64,000 nucleotides of DNA, taken from positions 1-64,000 of the forward strand of contig NZ_JAAATX020000010.1 in assembly GCF_009908265.2 (NCBI RefSeq), in the 5' to 3' direction. A program made the translations under genes and the position numbers. Positions 44,202-52,461 of the stretch are shown here, in pieces. The notes under the pieces were generated by a model. The model was not told where the DNA came from, made no database searches, and was given only the letters and a program-made list of their open reading frames with translations. Origin of the DNA: Paragemmobacter amnigenus (GTDB lineage Bacteria > Pseudomonadota > Alphaproteobacteria > Rhodobacterales > Rhodobacteraceae). Position 1 is the first letter of the stretch. Each line of letters starts with the position of its first letter.

Positions 44202-45035
44202 ATGACCGGCCGCATCGCTTTCCAGGGGGAACCCGGGGCCTATTCGCATCAGGCCTGCGCCCAGGCGCGCCCCGATATGGAGGTCGTCCCCTGCCAGACC
44301 TTCGAGGATGTGGTGGAGCTCACCCGCTCGGGTCAGGTCGATCTGGGGATGCTCGCGGTCGAGAATTCCACCTATGGCCGCGTGGCCGATGTCCACAGCC
44401 TGCTGCCCAAGGCCGGCCTGCACATCGTGGACGAAGCCTTCGTCCGCGTTCACGTCAACCTCCTCGGCGTCAGGGGCGCGCGTCTCGACCAGATCACCGA
44501 GGCGCATGGCCATGTGGTGATCCTGCCCCAATGCGCGGGCTTCCTGAAACAGCACGGCATCAAGGGCCGCGTCAGTTCTGACAATGCCCGCGCCGCGCGC
44601 GAGGTTGCGGAACTGGGCGACCCCACCCGCGCGGCACTGGCCAGCGAACTGGCGGCCGAGATCTACGGTCTGGACGTCGTCGCCCGCCATATCGAGGATC
44701 ACGCCAACAACACCACCCGCTTTCTGGTGATGTCGCGCGAGGGTGACCATTCCCGGCGTGGCGCGGGCAAGATGATGACCACCTTCACCTTCCGCGTCCG
44801 CAACATCCCCGCCGCGCTCTACAAGGCGCTGGGGGGCTTTGCCACCAACGGCGTGAACATGACGAAGCTGGAAAGCTATATGGTCGGCGGCAGCTTCACC
44901 GCCACCGAATTCTATGCCGATATCGAGGGCCACCCCGAAGACCCCAACGTCAAGCTCGCGCTCGAGGAACTGGGCTACTTCACCTCGTCCTTCACGCTGC
45001 TGGGCGTCTATCCCGCCGCACGCGAACGCGGCTGA
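44202..45035 (+). CDS. pheA: Prephenate dehydratase
   Basis: Converts prephenate to phenylpyruvate in phenylalanine synthesis. It has 277 residues from the ATG at 44202, with no chorismate mutase domain. The catalytic domain has IAFQGEPGAYSHQACA, GMLAVENSTYGRVAD and the TRF motif in NNTTRFLVM. The C-terminal ACT domain has GALxxxL-like AALYKALGGFATNGVNMTKL, then ESY rather than enteric ESRP, which is usual in alphaproteobacteria. The stop abuts that of the convergent SRPBCC gene within TGATCA. Confidence 0.95.
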   Translation: MTGRIAFQGEPGAYSHQACAQARPDMEVVPCQTFEDVVELTRSGQVDLGMLAVENSTYGRVADVHSLLPKAGLHIVDEAFVRVHVNLLGVRGARLDQITEAHGHVVILPQCAGFLKQHGIKGRVSSDNARAAREVAELGDPTRAALASELAAEIYGLDVVARHIEDHANNTTRFLVMSREGDHSRRGAGKMMTTFTFRVRNIPAALYKALGGFATNGVNMTKLESYMVGGSFTATEFYADIEGHPEDPNVKLALEELGYFTSSFTLLGVYPAARERG

Positions 45036-45509
45036 TCACAGCTTCGGCTGGCCTGCAAGGCGCAGCTCGATATCGCGCGCGATGGCGTCCAGCCGCGCGT
45101 CGAACCGCTTTTGCACCCGCCCCTTCGCCAGCTTCATCGACTGGACGAACAGACGCGCGGCCAGCGTGCGCGGCTTCATTTCCACCTGCATGATCAGCCT
45201 CGTGCGCCGCGCGGCCAGTTCCACCAATTCGACAGCCATCCAGCCCTCGACCGAGGGCGCGTCGAATTCCAGCGCCATGCGCCGTGCGGGTTCCAGCGTC
45301 GTCAGCCGCACGCGCAACTGCCGCTCCTTGCCACGCCAGGCAAAGCGGGCCTGCCATGTCATCCCCGGTGCGGGCTGGCGCAGCTTGTCGGTCCGGTGCA
45401 CATCCGCACCCCGCCGCATGGCCGAACGCTCCCAATCCTCGAAATCGGTGATCGAGGCGAAGACATGCGCGATGGGCGCTGCGATATCCGTCCGACCACT
45501 CAGTTTCAT
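45036..45509 (-). CDS. SRPBCC family protein
   Basis: A 157-residue START-like helix-grip protein. It begins MKLSGRTDIAAPIAHVFASI and has DFEDWERSAMRRG, the typical opening of polyketide-cyclase/SRPBCC proteins that bind hydrophobic ligands. Charged C-terminal helix RVQKRFDARLDAIARDIELR. The ligand is unknown. Codirectional with nudC, 71 nt downstream of it. Confidence 0.83.
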   Translation of the reverse strand: MKLSGRTDIAAPIAHVFASITDFEDWERSAMRRGADVHRTDKLRQPAPGMTWQARFAWRGKERQLRVRLTTLEPARRMALEFDAPSVEGWMAVELVELAARRTRLIMQVEMKPRTLAARLFVQSMKLAKGRVQKRFDARLDAIARDIELRLAGQPKL

Positions 45510-45580
45510 GCGTTACGACCTGCCTCTGCCACCACTCAACCGCCTGCCGGACTGTCCCGTCCGCTTCAGGCACACTCGGC

Positions 45581-46534
45581 CTAATCAAGCCTGTCGGCAA
45601 GCCAGTTCGCAATCAGGAAATGCGCGATCGCCCCTTTCCGCGCGGGCCTGATGCGCGGATGCCGCCCTGCCATCACCGACACCATCTCTTCCCGCGTGAC
45701 CCAGCAGGCATCCTCCAGCTCCTCGGGATCCAGCCGGATCTCCTCGTCCAGCGCCTCGCCCGCGCAGCCGAACATCAGGCTGGCCGGAAAGGGCCAGGGC
45801 TGGCTGGACAGATAGCGCACCGCCCCTACGCGGACGCCCGCCTCCTCGAACACCTCGCGCCGCACGGCGGCCTCCAGCGTCTCGCCGGGTTCGACAAAGC
45901 CTGCAAGAAGGGAATACATCCCCTCGGGCCATGACGCGTTCCGCCCGACCAGCACCTTGTTCCCCCGCGTCACCAGCATGATGACCACCGGATCGGTGCG
46001 CGGGAAATGCTGCGCTCCGCAGGCCGGACAGGCGCGCTGCCAGCCGCCCGCCTCCATCACCGAAGCCGCCCCGCAGGCCGCGCAGAAGCCATGGCTCCGG
46101 TGCCAGTGCAGGACCGCCTTGGCCGTCGCCGCCAGTTCCGCCTCCCGCGCAGACAGCACCGTCATCACGCCCCGCAATTCCTGAAAGGCCAGACGCGGGT
46201 CCAGCGCGGGATGCCGCTGCTCGGACGTGTCGAAGAACCCCGCCTCCACCCCTGCCGCCCCCGCCTCGGGCGACCAGTCCGAAATATCGGCGGCAAAGCG
46301 CGCCACACCGTCATCCAGTCCCAGAAACACCGCAGGCCCCGCCCCCGACAGAACCGGACTGTCCGGCCGGACCCAGCCCAGCGCCGCGCCCGCATCGACC
46401 AGCGGCTTGCCCCGCCAGACCGGCAGCACCTGCCCGCCCGCCAGCAAACGGTCCAGCGCCGCGCCATCCTTGCGAAGCCCCGCCCCGCGGTCCAGCCCCG
46501 ACCCGCCAAAGGTCACCGTTTCCGCCATCCGCAT
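45581..46534 (-). CDS. nudC: NAD(+) diphosphatase NudC
   Basis: Nudix hydrolase that splits NADH/NAD and can remove NAD caps from RNA. I place the start at 46534 (317 residues, MRMAETVTFGGSGLDR), the usual N-terminus. ATGs up to 46600 are in frame. The zinc ribbon is CAACGAASVME with ACPACG. The Nudix box is GFVEPGETLEAAVRREVFEE, followed by SQPWPFPASLM, the NADH-specific motif. All catalytic residues are present. Confidence 0.94.
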   Translation of the reverse strand: MRMAETVTFGGSGLDRGAGLRKDGAALDRLLAGGQVLPVWRGKPLVDAGAALGWVRPDSPVLSGAGPAVFLGLDDGVARFAADISDWSPEAGAAGVEAGFFDTSEQRHPALDPRLAFQELRGVMTVLSAREAELAATAKAVLHWHRSHGFCAACGAASVMEAGGWQRACPACGAQHFPRTDPVVIMLVTRGNKVLVGRNASWPEGMYSLLAGFVEPGETLEAAVRREVFEEAGVRVGAVRYLSSQPWPFPASLMFGCAGEALDEEIRLDPEELEDACWVTREEMVSVMAGRHPRIRPARKGAIAHFLIANWLADRLD

Positions 46535-46677
46535 CGCCGCATCCACCCCTGCCGCCCCTCGCGCCGGCACCGTCATGCCACGCGCCCCGCGCGGGCGCAA
46601 ATGCCGCCCTGCGGGGTTTGCTTGCGCCGCCTCATCTTATGGTTGTAAGAACGGATGTCGCATAGGCGGCCTGCGTC

Positions 46678-48519
46678 ATGACTGACCGGAGTGTAACGGT
46701 GCCGACCGTCCAAGCCACGTTGCGCCTTCTCGCCACCACCGACCTTCACGCCCATATCTGCGGCTGGGATTACCACAATGACCAGCCGCGCCACGAAACA
46801 GGTCTTTCCGCCCTTGCCACGCTGATCGCCGATGCGCGGGCCGACTGTCCCGATACGCTGCTGCTGGACAATGGCGACTTCCTTCAGGGCAGCCCGCTGG
46901 GCGATTGGGCCGCAGGTCCGGGGCTGGCCCATCCCCACCCCGTCATCGCCGCGATGAACGCGCTGGGCTATGATGCCGCCACGCTTGGCAATCACGAATT
47001 CGGTCACGGCCTGCCCTTTCTGGAACGCGCCCTGTCACAGGCCGCCTTTCCCGTCGTCTCGGCCAATCTGCGCCCCACGGGCGACAGCCCCGTCATTCCC
47101 CGCGGCGTGCTTCTGACCCGCACCGTCACCGGCAGCGACGGCAAGGGTCACAGCCTGCGGATCGGCATCACCGGCATCGCCCCGCCCCAGACCGCGATCT
47201 GGGAAGGCCGCCGCATCGCGGGACGGATCGAATGCCTCGACCCTCTGCGCGCCGCGACCGAAGCCGTGGCCGCCCTGCGCCGCGACGGGGCGGATGTGGT
47301 GGTCCTGCTCGCCCATTCCGGTGCCGGAGCCGAGTCGGATGGCGAAGGCGCGGAAAACCCCGGACATGCGCTCGCCCGACATGCGGGGGCGGATGCGATG
47401 TTTCTCGGCCATACCCATGCGCCCTTCCCGCCCGCCCCTGACCAGCCCGCCCTGCTCCACGGCATCCCCGCCGTGGGCGCAGGGGCCTTCGGGTCGCATC
47501 TGGCCTGCATCGACCTCGACCTGTCCCGCAAGGATCAGGGCTGGCGCATCGCCGCGCACCGTGCCCGCCTGCTGCCGGCCAAGCCCACGCCCGCCCCCCA
47601 TCCCGCCCCCCATCCCACCCTTGCCGCCGCCTGCGGCCCCGCGCATCGGGCAGCGCGGGCATGGCTCGATGCGCCCGTGGGAACGACGGCGGTTCCGCTC
47701 CGGTCGCATTTCGCCCTTCTCGCCCCCTGCGATATCCTGCGCCTTGTCGCCGCTGCACAGGCCACCCATGCCCGCAGCCTGCTGCCGGACGACATGCTGG
47801 ACGGGCGGCCCGTCCTGTCGGCCGCCGCGCCCTTCCGCGCCGTGCCGCAACGCGCCGCCGATGGCCCGACCAACATCGACCCCGGCCCCTTGCGCCTGCG
47901 CCATGCCGCCGATCTCTATCCCCATCCCAATACCCTGACCGCACTGGCTACGACGGGGGCCGAACTGGCCTGCTGGCTGGAACGCGCCGTCATCCTGTTC
48001 AACCGCCTTGCCCCCGACCGGCCCGACATGCCCCTGCTGCGCGACGATGTCCCGGGCTTCGACTTCGACCTGATCGACGGGCTGTCCTTCGCCATCGACC
48101 TTTCCGCCGCGCCGCGCTTCGACACACGCGGCCGCCTTGCCGACCCCGCCGCACGGCGCATCACGGACCTGCGCCACAAGGGTCGCCCCGTGGTGCCGAC
48201 CGACCGCTTCGTCCTTGTCACCAACAGCTACCGCGCCGCAGGCAGCGGCGGCTTTCCCGCCTGCCGCCCCGACCGCATCCTCGCCGAAAGCGCGACGCCC
48301 ACCCGCCAGATCCTGATCGACCATATCGCGGCAGGCGGGGCCGCTGCCCCGCTGACCGGCTTCGACTGGTGCTTCCTGCCGCCCTCGGGCCCGCCGCGCA
48401 GTGCCACCGTGACCCTTGCCGCCTCGGCCCTTCCGCATCTGGCCGACATCGCGCATCTGCACCCCGAACCGCTCGGCCCCCGCGACCCCGACGGCCAGCG
48501 CTTCCGTCTGCGCCTCTGA
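46678..48519 (+). CDS. 2',3'-cyclic-nucleotide phosphodiesterase / 5'-nucleotidase-like protein
   Basis: Metallophosphoesterase of the 5'-nucleotidase/CpdB family, 613 residues. The dimetal motif is LLATTDLHAHICGWDYHND, then LLLDNGDFLQGSP, AATLGNHEFGHGLPFLE and VLLAHSGAGAES. The nucleotide-binding domain appears later with VLVTNSYRAAGSGGFPA. Family members are usually exported, but no signal peptide is visible (MTDRSVTVPTVQATLRLL). Divergent from nudC. Confidence 0.88.
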   Translation: MTDRSVTVPTVQATLRLLATTDLHAHICGWDYHNDQPRHETGLSALATLIADARADCPDTLLLDNGDFLQGSPLGDWAAGPGLAHPHPVIAAMNALGYDAATLGNHEFGHGLPFLERALSQAAFPVVSANLRPTGDSPVIPRGVLLTRTVTGSDGKGHSLRIGITGIAPPQTAIWEGRRIAGRIECLDPLRAATEAVAALRRDGADVVVLLAHSGAGAESDGEGAENPGHALARHAGADAMFLGHTHAPFPPAPDQPALLHGIPAVGAGAFGSHLACIDLDLSRKDQGWRIAAHRARLLPAKPTPAPHPAPHPTLAAACGPAHRAARAWLDAPVGTTAVPLRSHFALLAPCDILRLVAAAQATHARSLLPDDMLDGRPVLSAAAPFRAVPQRAADGPTNIDPGPLRLRHAADLYPHPNTLTALATTGAELACWLERAVILFNRLAPDRPDMPLLRDDVPGFDFDLIDGLSFAIDLSAAPRFDTRGRLADPAARRITDLRHKGRPVVPTDRFVLVTNSYRAAGSGGFPACRPDRILAESATPTRQILIDHIAAGGAAAPLTGFDWCFLPPSGPPRSATVTLAASALPHLADIAHLHPEPLGPRDPDGQRFRLRL

Positions 48520-48557
48520 TCGGCTAAGGCGCAGGGGCAGCAGTTCCGGGGGCGGCC

Positions 48558-49187
48558 ATGTTCGACGCGATCTTCTTCGACCTCGACGGCACCTTGATCG
48601 ACACCGAAAGCATCGCCCTCGTCACCGGCCTGCGCGCCTTTGCCGAAGTCGGGCATCCGGTGGACGAGGCGTTCATGCATTCCCTCGTCGGCAAGGCCGA
48701 ACCGCAGGCCGCCAGCCTGATCCGCGCGGCCCTTCCGGCACTGGACCTCGTGGCGTTCCACGCCGTCTGGCGGCGCGAATTCGACGGGATGATGCTGTCC
48801 GACGGCCTGCCGCTGAAACCCGGCGCGGCGGAACTGCTCTCGCGACTCGACCATCCGCTCGCGCTCGTTACCTCGACGGGGCGGGCAGGCGCGCATCACA
48901 AGCTGGGCCTTGCGGGGATCGCCCACCACTTTCCCACGGTCGTCACCTTCGACGATGTGACCGCCCCGAAACCCGCGCCCGAACCCTATCTTCTGGCCGC
49001 GCGCAAACTGGGCGTCGATCCCGCCCGCTGTCTGGTGTTCGAGGACAGCGACATCGGCGCCGAGGCCGGCCACCGCGCCGGATGCACCGTGGTGCAGGTG
49101 CCCGACGTCGCGCCCACCGAGGGGCGCTTCGCCCGCCACCTTGCCGCCGACCTCATGACCGGCGCGCGTCTGGCGGGGCTGATCTGA
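48558..49187 (+). CDS. HAD-superfamily phosphatase
   Basis: HAD subfamily IA hydrolase, 209 residues. Motif I IFFDLDGTLIDTES, motif II LALVTSTGR, motif III Lys in VTAPKPAPEPYL and motif IV LVFEDSDIGAEAG are all present. The helical cap spans about 20-85. It resembles phosphoglycolate phosphatase and beta-phosphoglucomutase-like enzymes; the substrate is unknown. It follows the phosphodiesterase gene by 38 nt. Confidence 0.9.
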   Translation: MFDAIFFDLDGTLIDTESIALVTGLRAFAEVGHPVDEAFMHSLVGKAEPQAASLIRAALPALDLVAFHAVWRREFDGMMLSDGLPLKPGAAELLSRLDHPLALVTSTGRAGAHHKLGLAGIAHHFPTVVTFDDVTAPKPAPEPYLLAARKLGVDPARCLVFEDSDIGAEAGHRAGCTVVQVPDVAPTEGRFARHLAADLMTGARLAGLI

Positions 49188-49191
49188 CCGA

Positions 49192-49932
49192 TCAGCCCTT
49201 CGGACGGGCGACGAACCCCGCCTCGGCCATCAACCGGTCCGAGGCGGACTCGACCACCCGCTCCAGCTCGGCCATGAAATCGCCCACGGCGCGGCCCGGC
49301 GCGATTTCGGGCAGGAATTCCACCACCGCCAGCCCGGGCTTGCGATAGATGCCGTGGCGCGGCCAGAACACGCCCACATTCGTCGCCGCGGGAATGCAGG
49401 GCTTGCCCATCTGCTGGTACAGCAGCCCCGTCCCCACCTTGTAGGGCATGTCCGCCCCGGGCGCGACACGCGTGCCCTGCGGATAGATGATCAGCTGCCC
49501 CGGAACCTTGGCCCCTTCGGCCACCGCCCGCTTCATTTCCGCGATGGCGCGGCCCTTCTTGCCGCGATCGACCGGAATGCAGCCGATCCGCCACGCATAG
49601 AACCCCAGAAGCGGGGCCCATTTCAGCTCTTTCTTCATGATGAACTTCGGGCGCGGCACGACCGAAACGATCAGGATGATGTCGAAGAAACTCTGGTGCT
49701 TCGACGCGATCAGAACCTCGTCCTGCGGAACCTCGCCGCGCACCTCGGACCGCAGCCCCACCATCACCGCCGCCGTCCGGCGCACCCAGCGGCAATAGGC
49801 ATGCACCGCCGCCCAGGCCCAATTCCGGCTGAACAGCGCCGGAATCGCATAGACCAGCGCAAAGACGACCATCGCCAGATACATCTGCACGATGAATAGC
49901 AGCGACAGGATCCAGCGCAGCGGGTTCTTCAT
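49192..49932 (-). CDS. 1-acyl-sn-glycerol-3-phosphate acyltransferase-like protein
   Basis: PlsC-family acyltransferase, 246 residues from the ATG at 49932. One N-terminal membrane helix (about 8-32). The catalytic H-x4-D motif is His79-Asp84 (KHQSFFD), with downstream RIGCIPVDRG and IIYPQGTR. It overlaps the ftsX stop by 4 nt (ATGA), so it is coupled to ftsEX. It may make phosphatidic acid, or be a paralogue acting on another lysophospholipid. Confidence 0.88.
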   Translation of the reverse strand: MKNPLRWILSLLFIVQMYLAMVVFALVYAIPALFSRNWAWAAVHAYCRWVRRTAAVMVGLRSEVRGEVPQDEVLIASKHQSFFDIILIVSVVPRPKFIMKKELKWAPLLGFYAWRIGCIPVDRGKKGRAIAEMKRAVAEGAKVPGQLIIYPQGTRVAPGADMPYKVGTGLLYQQMGKPCIPAATNVGVFWPRHGIYRKPGLAVVEFLPEIAPGRAVGDFMAELERVVESASDRLMAEAGFVARPKG

Positions 49933-50825
49933 GGCAATTCCCTCAAGGTGCGGAACGCGGCGGCGCGCGTGGCGATCAACGCCACCCCCGCCGCGACGGG
50001 CGGTAGCAGAAGCGGCAGCAGCCATCCAGCCCCCTGGAACCCCAACCCCGTCAGGAACCCGCCCGCCTCGTCGACCGAAGGTAGCAGCGCCACCCCGACC
50101 AGACCCAGCACCGCCCCCGCCGCCGACCCCGCCAGCGTCCGCAGCGTGAAACGCCGCACGAAGGCCGCGGCAATGTAATCGTCCCGCGCCCCCACGACCC
50201 GCAGCACGCGGATCACCTGCGCATTGGCCGCCAGCGCCGCATTGGCGGCCAGCGTGATCATCGCCGCCATCGCCGCCCCGATCAGCACGATCGCCAGCCC
50301 CCCCAGCAGGTTCAGCCGCGACGCCGCCACAGCCAGCGGACGCCGCCAGCGCGTGTGGTCATCCAGCACCGCCCCCGGTGCCTCGGCCGCCAGCCTCTGG
50401 CGCAGCCCCTCGCCGTCATAGCCGTCGGGGCCCTCCACCACCTCGACCAGCCGCGGCAGGGGCAGCGCCTCGACCGGCAGGTCCGGCCCGAACCACGGCG
50501 CCAGCAGCGCCTTCTGCTCGTCATCGGTCAGCGCGCGGGCCGAGGCTATGCCCGGCGTCGTCTCCAGCACCCGCAGCACGGCAGCCGTCTGCAACTCCAT
50601 CTGGTCCGGCGGGGCCGAGATCCGCACCGTGGCCGTATTGGCCAGCGCGCCGCCCCACCGTTCCGCCAGCCGCCCCGAGGCCAGCGACAGCGCGAGTGCA
50701 AAGACCGCAAGGAAGGTCATCGCCGCCGCGGTAAAGACGGTCAGCCACGCGGTATGCCCGCTGGGCGGCACCACGCGGTCGGCCTGCCTGTCGGGGCGGA
50801 GCGAGGCGATCACCGACGCGATCAC
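49929..50825 (-). CDS. ftsX: Cell-division protein FtsX
   Basis: Membrane partner of FtsE that controls septal peptidoglycan hydrolases. It has 298 residues from a GTG start overlapping the ftsE stop as GTGA. Four membrane helices are visible (about 25-48, 180-205, 225-250 and 265-290). A periplasmic domain lies between the first two and contains DEQKALLAPWFGPDLPVEAL. Order ftsE-ftsX-acyltransferase. Confidence 0.92.
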   Translation of the reverse strand: MIASVIASLRPDRQADRVVPPSGHTAWLTVFTAAAMTFLAVFALALSLASGRLAERWGGALANTATVRISAPPDQMELQTAAVLRVLETTPGIASARALTDDEQKALLAPWFGPDLPVEALPLPRLVEVVEGPDGYDGEGLRQRLAAEAPGAVLDDHTRWRRPLAVAASRLNLLGGLAIVLIGAAMAAMITLAANAALAANAQVIRVLRVVGARDDYIAAAFVRRFTLRTLAGSAAGAVLGLVGVALLPSVDEAGGFLTGLGFQGAGWLLPLLLPPVAAGVALIATRAAAFRTLRELP

Positions 50826-51493
50826 AGGTCCGCCCCCGCAAGCTGGATCCTCCGGTTGCGGATCCGCAGCACGCGCGCCGCGACCTGGTTCTTGGCGGTG
50901 CGGATCAGGTTCAGGTCATGCGTCGCCACAAGGATCGTCTTTCCCATCTTGTTCAGCTCGACCAGCAGCGTCAGCAGCCGCAGCGACATCTCCCAGTCAA
51001 GGTTCCCCGTCGGCTCGTCCGCCAGAATGACGTCCGGCCCCATGATCACCGCCCGCGCCAGCGCCGCCCGCTGCCGCTCGCCCCCCGACAGTTGCGGCGG
51101 CAGCGCATCGGCAAGCTGGCCCAGCCCGACCCATTGCAGAAGGTCCGTCATGTCCCGCGGATCACCCGCCTTGCCCGACACCATCAGCGGCAGCGACACA
51201 TTCGCCGCCAGCGGCAGGTGGTCAAGGAACTGCACATCCTGATGCACCACCCCGATCCGCCGCCGCACCAGCGCCACGTCATCCCGCGTCAGGCCCCGGA
51301 CATCGCGGTCGAAGATCGTCACCCGTCCCGCCGTAGGCAGCAATTCGGCATAGGCCAGTTTCAGGAAGGTGGATTTCCCCGCCCCCGACGGCCCCGTCAG
51401 GAAATGGAACGACCCCGGCGCCAGCCGCAGGCTGATATCCGACAGCAACTCGCCCCCGCCGTAATTATACGCAACATTGTCGAAGGCGATCAC
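50822..51493 (-). CDS. ftsE: Cell-division ATP-binding protein FtsE
   Basis: ABC ATPase of FtsEX. The GTG start at 51493 (223 residues, MIAFDNVAYNYGGGE) follows GAGGGACAA; the frame stays open far upstream but without family sequence. Walker A GPSGAGKSTF (34-43), Q-loop VVHQDVQFLD, signature LSGGERQRAALARAV, Walker B VILADEPTGNLDWEMS and the H-loop ATHD are present. Confidence 0.95.
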   Translation of the reverse strand: MIAFDNVAYNYGGGELLSDISLRLAPGSFHFLTGPSGAGKSTFLKLAYAELLPTAGRVTIFDRDVRGLTRDDVALVRRRIGVVHQDVQFLDHLPLAANVSLPLMVSGKAGDPRDMTDLLQWVGLGQLADALPPQLSGGERQRAALARAVIMGPDVILADEPTGNLDWEMSLRLLTLLVELNKMGKTILVATHDLNLIRTAKNQVAARVLRIRNRRIQLAGADL

Positions 51494-51659
51494 TTGTCCC
51501 TCACGCTTCCCCTTGCCTGCGGGCGCAGCATTGCCCAAGGTGACTGCGGTTGCAATGCGGGGTGGGTCCGGTTGTGGACCGCACAGGATGATGCCATCCT
51601 GAGATGAACGTGCCGGTCGGGGAAACCGGCACCGCTGCGGGAAGTGGGGAAGTTTACGA

Positions 51660-52457
51660 ATGCGGCTGATCTGTCCGAACTGCGACGCCGAATACGAGGT
51701 GGATGACGCAGCGATTCCGGATACAGGCAGGGATGTGCAATGCTCCAGTTGCGGGCACGCCTGGTTCCAGCTTCCGCCCGAGATCGAACTCGCCCTCGAA
51801 CAGGAGGACGAACTTTTCGGCCGTCCCGAAAGCGCAGATCCCCTGCCCGATCTGGATGATGACCCCGCACCGCCCTCGCCCCCGCTGGACGAGGCGCCGC
51901 GCCGCAGCGTGGACGAAAGCCTCCTTGCCATCCTGCGCGAAGAGGCAGAGCGCGAGGCCGCCGCCCGCCGTGCCGAAGGTGCGCCGATCGAAACGCAACC
52001 CGACCTTGGCCTCGCCCCGCCGCCGCCCGCGGCACAGGGGGCCGCCGCCCGCCGCATCGCGGAACTGCGAAACGAACCGGTCGAACCGCCCGCCCCGCAG
52101 GCCGGACGCGCCGCATCGCGCCGCGACCTTCTTCCCGATATCGAAGAGATCAATTCCTCGCTCAAGGGTGGCGCGTCCAGACCCGCCGACCTTGGCGATA
52201 CCGACAGTGACACGCCCGAGGATACGGGCAGTTTCCGGCGCGGCTTCACGCTCTCGCTCACGCTCGCCGTTCTGGCAGCGGCAGTCTATGTCTCGGCCCC
52301 GCGCATCACCGCCTATCTCCCCGCGACCGAAGGCGCGATGACGGCCTATGTGCAGACGGTGGATTCGGCGCGCCTCTGGCTGGATGGCGCCATGCGCGCC
52401 GCGACCAAGGCCGTGCGCGACCTTGCCCAGCAGGGCGGCGCGCCCTCGGGCGGCTGA
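51660..52457 (+). CDS. Zinc-ribbon membrane protein
   Basis: A 265-residue protein. The N-terminal MJ0042-type zinc ribbon has Cys5, Cys8, Cys28 and Cys31 (ICPNCDAEYEVDD and VQCSSCGHAWF). A long Pro/Ala/Glu-rich disordered stretch follows (about 45-195), then one membrane helix at about 198-216 (FTLSLTLAVLAAAVYVSA) and a short outer tail. Common in alphaproteobacteria and of unknown function. It is divergent from ftsE (166 nt), with no clear promoter seen. Confidence 0.85.
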   Translation: MRLICPNCDAEYEVDDAAIPDTGRDVQCSSCGHAWFQLPPEIELALEQEDELFGRPESADPLPDLDDDPAPPSPPLDEAPRRSVDESLLAILREEAEREAAARRAEGAPIETQPDLGLAPPPPAAQGAAARRIAELRNEPVEPPAPQAGRAASRRDLLPDIEEINSSLKGGASRPADLGDTDSDTPEDTGSFRRGFTLSLTLAVLAAAVYVSAPRITAYLPATEGAMTAYVQTVDSARLWLDGAMRAATKAVRDLAQQGGAPSGG

Positions 52458-52461
52458 TCGG

